This document shows positions 58,025 to 64,000 of a DNA stretch of 64,000 nucleotides, piece after piece. Every line of letters begins with the position of its first letter. Position 1 is the stretch's first letter. This DNA comes from Gaiellasilicea sp963765705 (GTDB lineage: Bacteria; Actinomycetota; Thermoleophilia; Gaiellales; Gaiellaceae): the NCBI GenBank assembly GCA_963765705.1, contig CAVXXJ010000011.1, forward strand, positions 496,001 through 560,000, written 5' to 3'. The notes below the pieces were generated by a model. The model worked only from the letters and a program-made list of their open reading frames with translations, did not search any database and was not told where the DNA came from. Both the position numbers and the translations under genes were made by a program.

Positions 58025-58449
58025 GTCGAGATCGCCTCCTCGATGCGCGGGTAGGTGCCGCAGCGGCAGAGGTTGCCGGCCATCCCGTGCCGGATCTCCT
58101 CGTGCGTCGGGTCGGGGTTCGCCGCGACGAGCGCCGCGGCCGAGACGATCTGGCCCGGCGTGCAGAAGCCGCACTGGAGCGCGTCGGTGCGGACGAACGC
58201 GGCGACGAGCGGGTGGTCGCGCAGGCCCTCGATCGTCGTCACCTCGCGGTCGCCGACCGTGTGCACGAGCGTGATGCACGAGAGCACCGGCACGCCGTCG
58301 AGCTGGACCGTGCAGGCGCCGCAGTGGCCCTCGCCGCAGGCGATCTTCGTTCCGGTCAGGCCGAGGTCGTCGCGGAGGACGTCCGCCAGCGAGCGCCCGA
58401 CCGCGGCATCGAACGCGTAGGCGTGGCCGTTGACGCGCAGCTCAGGCAT
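58012..58449 (-). CDS. Molybdenum hydroxylase 2Fe-2S subunit
   Basis: This 145-residue protein has the plant-type 2Fe-2S cysteines in ACGEGHCGACTVQLDGVPVLSC and the second cluster in QCGFCTPGQI and NLCRCGTYPRI, the standard small subunit of xanthine-dehydrogenase-family enzymes. It transfers electrons from the molybdenum site to FAD. The ATG is 8 bases inside the amidohydrolase gene, and its stop overlaps the large subunit start. Confidence 0.92.
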   Translation of the reverse strand: MPELRVNGHAYAFDAAVGRSLADVLRDDLGLTGTKIACGEGHCGACTVQLDGVPVLSCITLVHTVGDREVTTIEGLRDHPLVAAFVRTDALQCGFCTPGQIVSAAALVAANPDPTHEEIRHGMAGNLCRCGTYPRIEEAISTWQG

Positions 58450-59591
58450 CGGCCGTCACCGCGAGGATGTTCGCCAGGTGCACCATCCGGAAGGCGGCGC
58501 GGCCGGCGCGCGCGCGCTCGTCCTCGTCGACGTCGGGCAGCGCGAGCCAGAGGTCGCGCGCGGCGAGCAGGAGCTCCCGGATCTGCTCGGTCTGCTCGCG
58601 GCGCCCGTTCGCGCGCTCGTCGCAGGCGTTCAGCGCCAGCCCGAGCACGCCGATCGTGTCGGCCTGCCGCATCCAGAGCAGCGGCGTCGCCATCGAGAGG
58701 TACGCGTGGATGCGGGCGAACGTCAGCGGCTGCGAGATCGACTCCGGGCCCTGCGGCGGCGAGAGCGGCAGCGGCTCCTCGCCGTTGCGGATCCGTCGCG
58801 CGCTGCCCGCGAGCATCGCGCGCAGCTGGCCGTCGTCGAGGCCGGCCATCTTCGCCGTGCGCACCGCGAGCAGGAGCGAGCCCGGCTGCTGGCCGTAGGG
58901 GTAGTCGGAGGCGTAGAGCACCTGCTCGGGGGCGACGAGCCGGTAGAGGTCGAGCAGGTCGAGCGCGCTCCAGACCGAGGTGTCGAAGAAGACGCCGGGG
59001 CGGCCGGAGAAGCAGTCGGCGAGCGCGGCGAGGTCGGCGATGCCGCAGTGGGCGATGATCAGCTGGGTGTCGTAGCGCTCGACGAGGTCGGCCAGGCCGG
59101 CGGCGATCGGCGGCAGGCCGCGCCCGCCGTGGATCAGGATCGGCACGCCGCGATCGGCAGCGAGCTCGAAGACGGGCGCGAGCCGCTCGTCGGTCAGCTG
59201 GAACTTCTGTGCGCGCGGGTGCAGCTTGATGCCGCGTGCGCCGGCGTCGAGGCAGCGTGTCGGCCTCGCCGATCGGATCCTCGGTCAGGTCGAGCCGCAC
59301 GAACGGCACGAAGCGACCGCCCGAGCGCTCCGCAAAGGCCAGCGTGCGGTCGTTCGCGGCGCTGAACGACGGATGCCGGTCGGGCTCGTCGAGGCAGAAC
59401 ATGAACGCGCCCGAGATCCCGTACCGCTCCTGCCCCGCGACCAGCTCGTCGAAGTCGCCGGTCCTGCCGTCGATGTCGTTGCCGAGATGGACGTGTGCGT
59501 CGAAGATCTCGGCGCCCTCGGGCAGCTCGGCGCGCACGACCGCCTCGAAGCTCTCGACGAGCGCCTGGGCGCGCAGCAGGACGTCCTCCAC
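58442..59591 (-). CDS. TIM-barrel amidohydrolase (one frameshift)
   Basis: This protein of about 382 residues is an amidohydrolase-2-type metal hydrolase or decarboxylase. It has metal ligands in FDAHVHLGN, a Lys in GIKLHPRAQKF, His in LIHGGRG and IIAHCG, and the catalytic Asp in YASDYPYG. One surplus base near 59255 separates the first third from the rest. A C-terminal helical extension of about 100 residues follows the barrel. It heads the operon with the molybdenum hydroxylase, implying consecutive steps on the same compound. Confidence 0.8.
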
Positions 59592-59643
59592 GAGCCTGAG
59601 TCTACGGACTGGAAACGGGCTGCCTGTGCAGTTCTCGCGGTCG

Positions 59644-61137
59644 TCAGGCGGACTGCAGGCTGCCGACCTTCGCGCGCAGGTACTCGAGGTACGGCTGCGG
59701 GTCGATCGCGTCGGCGCCGATCGCGCGCTCGAGCGTCTCCATCGGCGTGAACTTGCGCCCGTGTCGGTAGAGCCGCTCGCGGAGCGACTCGTACAGCGGC
59801 CCGAACTCGCCCGCCTCCAGCTGCGCGTCGAGGTCGGGCAGCTCCTGCTCGACGACGCGCCAGATCTGGACGGAGAGCGCATTCCCGAGGGCGTAGGTGG
59901 GGAAGTAGCCGTACGACGCACGCGTCCAGTGGACGTCCTGGAGCACGCCGCGGGCATCGTCGGGCACCTCGATGCCGAGGAGCTCCTGCATCCGCGCGCG
60001 CCACACCTCCGGCAGATCGGCGAGCGCGAGCTCGCCCGCGACGAGCTGCTGCTCCAGCTCGAAGCGGAGGATGATGTGCAGCGAGTACGTGACCTCGTCG
60101 GCATCGACCCGGATCAGCCCGGGCGCGACGCGGTTGATCCCGCGGTACCAGGTCTCCAGGTCGACACGCGCCAGCTGCGGGAAGAGGCGCTGCAGCTCGG
60201 GGTAGCGGCCGCGCCAGAACGGGAGCGAGCGGCCGACGAGGTTCTCCCACGAGCGGCTCTGCGACTCGCCCAGTCCAAGCGACGCGTTCCCGTACAGCGG
60301 TGACCGCCCCAGCGCAGGATCGACGCCCTGGTAGGTCAGCCCATGGCCGGCCTCGTGCATGGCCGCCCAGAGCGCGCGCAGGTTCGTCGGCTTGTAGCGC
60401 GTCGTCATCCGGATGTCCGTGCGCGAGAACGAGGTCGCGAAGGGGTGGACGGTCGGGTCGAGCCGGTACGCGCCCTCCTCGAAGCCGAAGTCCCGCAGGA
60501 TCCCGGCGAGGAACTCCTGCTGCGTCTCGATCGGGAAGTCGCCCTCGAGGAACGAATCGTCGGCCGGCTCGCCTGCGTTGCGCACGATCGCCGCCAGCTC
60601 GGGCCCGAGCACGTCGAAGACCGCTTTCACCTCGGCCGTCTTCATCCCGGGCTCGTACTCGTCGAGGAACGCGTCGTAGGGCGAGTCACCCGGCTCCATG
60701 TACTCGGCCCAGCTGAGCGCGACGTCGTGCACGCGCTGAAGCGCCGGGAGGAAGACGGAGAAGTCGTTCGCCTCGCGCGCCTCGAGCCAGGCGACGTGGG
60801 CCTTCCCGCCCTCGCGTGCCCAGGCAGCCTCGAGCTCGGCCGGCACTCGCCGTGCCTTCTCCCAGTCGCGCCGCGTCACGCGGATCAGGCTCGCGTCGTC
60901 GGAGTCGTGGCCGAGCTCCTCCTCGAGCGGCGCCACCTCGTCGAGCAGCCGTCCGATCTCGTCCGAGATGAAGCGCTCGTGGACGAGCCCGGAGAGCGTC
61001 GCCGCGGCCTCGGACCGGGCGGCAGCCCCTTTTGGCGGCATCATCGTCCGCTGATCCCAGCCGAGCACGCCGAGTGCGCGCTGGAGATCGTGGATCTCGG
61101 CCAGCCGCAGCTTCAGGTCCGCGAGAGCGTCCCGCAT
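59644..61137 (-). CDS. M32-family metallocarboxypeptidase
   Basis: This 497-residue protein matches the carboxypeptidase Taq family: LGWDQRTMMPPKGAAARSE at the N terminus, the zinc site HEAGHGL near residue 260, GESQSRSWENLVGRS with the third ligand Glu, and HIILRFELEQQLVAGEL. It removes C-terminal residues from peptides in the cytosol. It is intact, alone, and divergent from an M24 peptidase, with 30 bases between the starts. Confidence 0.93.
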   Translation of the reverse strand: MRDALADLKLRLAEIHDLQRALGVLGWDQRTMMPPKGAAARSEAAATLSGLVHERFISDEIGRLLDEVAPLEEELGHDSDDASLIRVTRRDWEKARRVPAELEAAWAREGGKAHVAWLEAREANDFSVFLPALQRVHDVALSWAEYMEPGDSPYDAFLDEYEPGMKTAEVKAVFDVLGPELAAIVRNAGEPADDSFLEGDFPIETQQEFLAGILRDFGFEEGAYRLDPTVHPFATSFSRTDIRMTTRYKPTNLRALWAAMHEAGHGLTYQGVDPALGRSPLYGNASLGLGESQSRSWENLVGRSLPFWRGRYPELQRLFPQLARVDLETWYRGINRVAPGLIRVDADEVTYSLHIILRFELEQQLVAGELALADLPEVWRARMQELLGIEVPDDARGVLQDVHWTRASYGYFPTYALGNALSVQIWRVVEQELPDLDAQLEAGEFGPLYESLRERLYRHGRKFTPMETLERAIGADAIDPQPYLEYLRAKVGSLQSA

Positions 61138-61153
61138 GCCCGGAACCTACCGA

Positions 61154-61159
61154 TAGGAT
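61154..61159 (+). promoter_or_regulatory. Probable -10 element of a leaderless promoter (M24 peptidase)
   Basis: TAGGAT stands 8 bases before the ATG at 61168, the same hexamer found before the IlvD/Edd gene at 10939. Confidence 0.4.
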
Positions 61160-61167
61160 CGCGCCCG

Positions 61168-62316
61168 ATGCCGGACGTCCTGATCGTCGCCGACACCATT
61201 CGCTCGCCCGAGCTGCGTCACGAGGTTCCGCTCGCGGTGCCCGACCCGTTCCTCTACGCGGAGGTCGGTGGGAAGCGCTCCGTGGTCGTCGGAACGCTGG
61301 AGTCCGGTCGGATCGAGGACCTCGGCACCGGCCTGGAGGTGCTCACCTACGAGGACGTCGGCAACGACGCGCTGCTCAAGCGGCGGCTCGACTCATACGC
61401 CCACGAGCAGGAGCTCCACCTCATCGCCTGTCGCCGGCTTGGACTCGAGCGAGCCGTGACTCCGACGACGTTTCCGCTCGGGATCGCCGACCACCTGCGC
61501 GCGAACGGGATCGAGCTGGCCGCCGACCAGCGCTTCTTCGACGACCGGCGCCGCGTCAAGAACGAGCACGAGCTCGCCGGGATCCGACGAGCTTGCCGCG
61601 CCGTCGAGGCCGGGATCGCAGTCGGCGTCGAGATGCTGCGCGGCGCCTCACCTGCGAACGGCGTGCTCACGCTCGACGGCGAGCCGCTCACGTGCGAGCG
61701 GATCAAGCTCGAGGTCGAGCGCGCGTTCGGGGAGCACGGCGCCGCCGCGGAGGAGTTCGTCGTCTCGCACGGCGCCCAGACTGCAACCGGGCACGAGGGC
61801 GGCTCCGGCCAGATTGCCTCCGACGACGTCGTCCTCTTCGATCTCTTCCCCCGCGATCGCGAGTCGGCCTGCTACTCCGACTTCACGCGCACGTTCGCGA
61901 TCGGGTCTCCGTCCGACGAGCTGCGCGAGTTCCACCGGCTCGCGACGGAGGCACTCGACCTCGCGGTCGCCGCTGTCAAGCCGGGCGTGAAGGGGAGCGA
62001 CATCCACCGCCTGGTCTGCGACTTCTTCCACGAGCACGGGCACAAGACGCAGCTGCACAAGGAGGAGGGCGAGGCGCTCGTCGACGGCTTCTTCCACGCC
62101 ACCGGTCACGGCGTCGGCCTCGAGGTGCACGAGCAGCCCGGCGTCGGCCGGATCGAGAGCGAGCCGCTCGTCGAGGGCGACGTGATCGCGCTCGAGCCCG
62201 GGCTCTACCGCAGCGGCTACGGCGGCGTCCGGGTCGAAGATCTGATTCTCGTCACCGCGGGCGGTGCCGAGGTGCTGACGAGCTTCCCGTACGACTTCGA
62301 GCTCGAAGCGCTCTAG
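61168..62316 (+). CDS. M24-family Xaa-Pro peptidase-like protein
   Basis: This 382-residue protein has a pita-bread domain with all five metal ligands in place: Asp in LFDLFPRD and CYSDFTRTF, His in GHGVGLEVHE, Glu in VIALEPGLY and GVRVEDLIL. A creatinase-like N-terminal domain precedes it (residues 1-150). It probably cleaves an N-terminal residue before proline or a related amide. Cytosolic, single gene. Confidence 0.9.
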   Translation: MPDVLIVADTIRSPELRHEVPLAVPDPFLYAEVGGKRSVVVGTLESGRIEDLGTGLEVLTYEDVGNDALLKRRLDSYAHEQELHLIACRRLGLERAVTPTTFPLGIADHLRANGIELAADQRFFDDRRRVKNEHELAGIRRACRAVEAGIAVGVEMLRGASPANGVLTLDGEPLTCERIKLEVERAFGEHGAAAEEFVVSHGAQTATGHEGGSGQIASDDVVLFDLFPRDRESACYSDFTRTFAIGSPSDELREFHRLATEALDLAVAAVKPGVKGSDIHRLVCDFFHEHGHKTQLHKEEGEALVDGFFHATGHGVGLEVHEQPGVGRIESEPLVEGDVIALEPGLYRSGYGGVRVEDLILVTAGGAEVLTSFPYDFELEAL

Positions 62317-62385
62317 CCCGCCTCCCCGCCGCAGCCAGGTTTATCGCGGTACCGCTTGCGGTAGTGGCACGCATTACTTTCAAGT

Positions 62386-62392
62386 GAGGAGG
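62386..62392 (+). promoter_or_regulatory. Ribosome binding site fixing the DUF485 start
   Basis: GAGGAGG lies 6 bases before the ATG at 62399 and decides for that start over a GTG at 62384, which it would overlap. Confidence 0.75.
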
Positions 62393-62398
62393 CTCGGT

Positions 62399-62731
62399 AT
62401 GTCTGTGACGACCGATCGGGCTCGCGTCTATGCCCGGCCCGCGCCGGACGAGGCGGACCTCGGAGCGCTCGAGCAACTCGCCTCGAAGCGACTCCGCGTG
62501 TCGCTCGGCCTGACCGCCGCGATGCTCGTCGTCTACTTCGGCTTCATCCTGCTGATCGCATTCGCTCCGGGGTTCCTCGGGAGGCGGATCACCGACGGGC
62601 TGAGCGTCGGCATGGCGCTCGGCGTGGCCGTGATCCTCTCGACCTGGGTTGTCACGTGGACGTACGTCCGCTGGGCGAACCGCGTCTACGAGCCCGCGAT
62701 CCGTGAGCTGGAGGGTTCGCCATGGTCCTAG
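62399..62731 (+). CDS. DUF485 membrane protein (YjcH-like)
   Basis: This 110-residue protein has two transmembrane helices (LGLTAAMLVVYFGFILLIAFAPGFL and a second around VGMALGVAVILSTWVVTWTYV), followed by YVRWANRVYEPAIREL, the DUF485 pattern. In many bacteria it precedes an ActP-type acetate symporter, as here, with a stop/start overlap. Its role is presumed to be assistance to the transporter. Confidence 0.88.
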   Translation: MSVTTDRARVYARPAPDEADLGALEQLASKRLRVSLGLTAAMLVVYFGFILLIAFAPGFLGRRITDGLSVGMALGVAVILSTWVVTWTYVRWANRVYEPAIRELEGSPWS

Positions 62732-64000
62732 CCGCCTTCAAGCCGGGCGAGCCGAACACGATCGCCATCGTCTTCTTCGTCCTCTTCGTGCTGCTCGCGC
62801 TCGGGATCACCTGGTGGGCGGCGCGGCGCACGCGGACGACCGACCAGTTCTACGCCGCCGGCCACAGCGTCACCGGCTTCCAGAACGGGCTGGCGCTGTC
62901 GGGCGACTACATGAGCGCAGCGAGCTTCCTCGGCATCGCCGGCCTCGTCGCGCTGACCGGCTTCGACGGCCTGATCTACTCGATCGGCTTCCTCGTCGGC
63001 TGGCCGATCGTGCTCTTCCTGATCGCGGAGCCGCTCCGCAATCTCGGCCGCTACACGTTCGCGGACGTGGTCGCCTACCGCCTCCGCCAGAAGCCCGTAC
63101 GCGTCGCAACCGCGTTCGGCACGCTCTCCGTGGTCATCTTCTATCTGATCGCCCAGATGGTCGGCGCCGGCACGCTGATCCATCTGATCTTCGGCCTGTC
63201 GTACTGGCTCTCGGTCGTGATCGTCGGTGCGGTGATGCTCACGTTCCTGCTCCTCGGCGGCATGATCGCGACCACCTGGGTGCAGATCGTCAAGGCGACG
63301 CTGCTGATCGGCGGCGCGACCGTGATGGCCTTCCTCGTCCTGCTCGAGTTCGGCATGAACCCGATCAATCTCTTCCAGGACGCGTCGAGGCAGTTCGGGG
63401 CGAGCGTGCTCGAGCCCGGCAGCCTCGTCTCCAACCACTGGAACGCGCTCTCGCTCGGGCTCGCCCTCATGTTCGGCACGGCGGGGCTGCCGCACATTCT
63501 GATGCGCTTCTACACCGTCCCCGACCGCAAGGCTGCGCGCACGTCGGTCAACTGGGCCACCTTCTTCATCGGCTTCTTCTACCTGCTGACCTTCGTGCTC
63601 GGCTTCGGGGCGATGGCGCTCGTCGGGCAAGCGCCGATCAAGGCGGTCGACAAGGGCGGGAACGCCGCCGCGCTCCTGTTGGCCGAGAACGTCGCCGGCA
63701 CGCCGTTCTTCGGCTTCATCGCGGCGGTCGCGTTCGCGACCATCCTCGCGGTCGTCGCCGGGCTGACTCTCTCCGGCGCGGCGGCGCTCTCGCACGACCT
63801 CTGGGTGAACGTCGTCCGCGACGGCCAGGCGCCCGAGCACGAGCAGTTTCGAGTTGCCCGGGCGGCGACGTTCCTCATGGGCGGTCTCGCGATCCTGCTC
63901 GGGATCGTCCTCGAGGGCCAGAACATCGCCTTCATGGTCGGGCTCGCGTTCGCGATCGCGGCGAGTGCGAACTTCCCGGCGCTGCTGATGTCGATCTACT
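62722..64000 (+). CDS. Sodium:solute symporter, ActP-like (3' end outside the window)
   Basis: An open frame from the ATG at 62722 continues past the window end, giving at least 426 residues. It has about eleven hydrophobic segments and the SSS-family landmarks TTDQFYAAGHSVTGFQNGLALSGDYMSAASFLGIAGL, IAQMVGAGTLI, LMFGTAGLPHILMRFYTVPDRKAAR and FATILAVVAGLTLSGAAALSHDL. These match the ActP acetate/glycolate permeases and MctC. It overlaps the DUF485 gene by 10 bases and forms an import operon with it. The long reverse-strand frame opposite is a shadow. Confidence 0.92.
   Translation, partial: MVLAAFKPGEPNTIAIVFFVLFVLLALGITWWAARRTRTTDQFYAAGHSVTGFQNGLALSGDYMSAASFLGIAGLVALTGFDGLIYSIGFLVGWPIVLFLIAEPLRNLGRYTFADVVAYRLRQKPVRVATAFGTLSVVIFYLIAQMVGAGTLIHLIFGLSYWLSVVIVGAVMLTFLLLGGMIATTWVQIVKATLLIGGATVMAFLVLLEFGMNPINLFQDASRQFGASVLEPGSLVSNHWNALSLGLALMFGTAGLPHILMRFYTVPDRKAARTSVNWATFFIGFFYLLTFVLGFGAMALVGQAPIKAVDKGGNAAALLLAENVAGTPFFGFIAAVAFATILAVVAGLTLSGAAALSHDLWVNVVRDGQAPEHEQFRVARAATFLMGGLAILLGIVLEGQNIAFMVGLAFAIAASANFPALLMSIY

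Noticed and set aside
62728..63840. 370-codon minus-strand open frame at the window end
   Set aside because: It is the shadow of the sodium:solute symporter on the plus strand, which has family motifs and membrane segments and simply lacks a stop inside the window.

Overview
This window looks like part of a chromosome from a high-GC actinobacterium. A Thermoleophilia-type lineage is my best guess, but it is an inference I cannot test by search. The grounds are very GC-rich third codon positions, many GTG and TTG starts, chains of genes joined by 4-base stop/start overlaps, and many starts that lack a Shine-Dalgarno sequence but have a TANNNT hexamer 6 to 9 bases upstream, as in leaderless transcription. 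I see no insertion sequence, phage gene, CRISPR array, tRNA or rRNA.

Layout. 1-2202 is the end of a secreted subtilase. 2263-4894 (minus) encodes a B12-dependent diol dehydratase whose large and medium subunits are fused. 4920-13390 holds oxidative sugar-acid catabolism: two short-chain dehydrogenases, a 2-keto-3-deoxypentonate dehydratase-like protein of the FAH family, an aldehyde dehydrogenase, an epimerase, an MFS transporter, a monooxygenase-fold protein, a second FAH protein and an IlvD/Edd dehydratase. By 4-base overlaps this runs straight into a peptide-ligation cluster at 13387-17355 (circularly permuted ATP-grasp, alpha-E, transglutaminase, M14 peptidase), which converges on two more transglutaminases (17352-19140). 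19203-25791 has a dienelactone hydrolase, a multicopper oxidase, a CopC-CopD protein and a MEDS-domain protein. 25892-33191 has glucan phosphorylase, a three-repeat secreted protein, TypA, and a PadR-regulated ABC-2 exporter. 33215-39711 has a PhzF protein, a PfkB kinase, a thiamine-riboswitch-controlled CytX transporter and aconitase. 39931-45358 has a secreted HExxH protein, BolA-glutaredoxin, an HtrA protease and a patatin. 45411-52474 has a carboxylate-amine ligase, an FtsX-type exporter with a tandem ABC ATPase, a heavy-metal-binding protein, and an ECF sigma/anti-sigma pair. 52478-59591 (minus) is a molybdenum hydroxylase locus with its cofactor nucleotidyltransferase, an amidohydrolase, a cyclophilin and a lytic transglycosylase. 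59644-64000 has M32 and M24 peptidases and a DUF485/sodium:solute symporter pair cut by the window end.

A striking property of the sequence is that about 23 otherwise well-conserved genes are broken by single-base frameshifts. Wherever I could place the break by hand, one surplus base was almost always the explanation, very often directly after a CG dinucleotide. Conserved motifs, real stop codons and stop/start overlaps all survive in the shifted frame. I therefore treat these genes as intact genes with probable assembly insertions rather than pseudogenes, and give each a single span across its frames.
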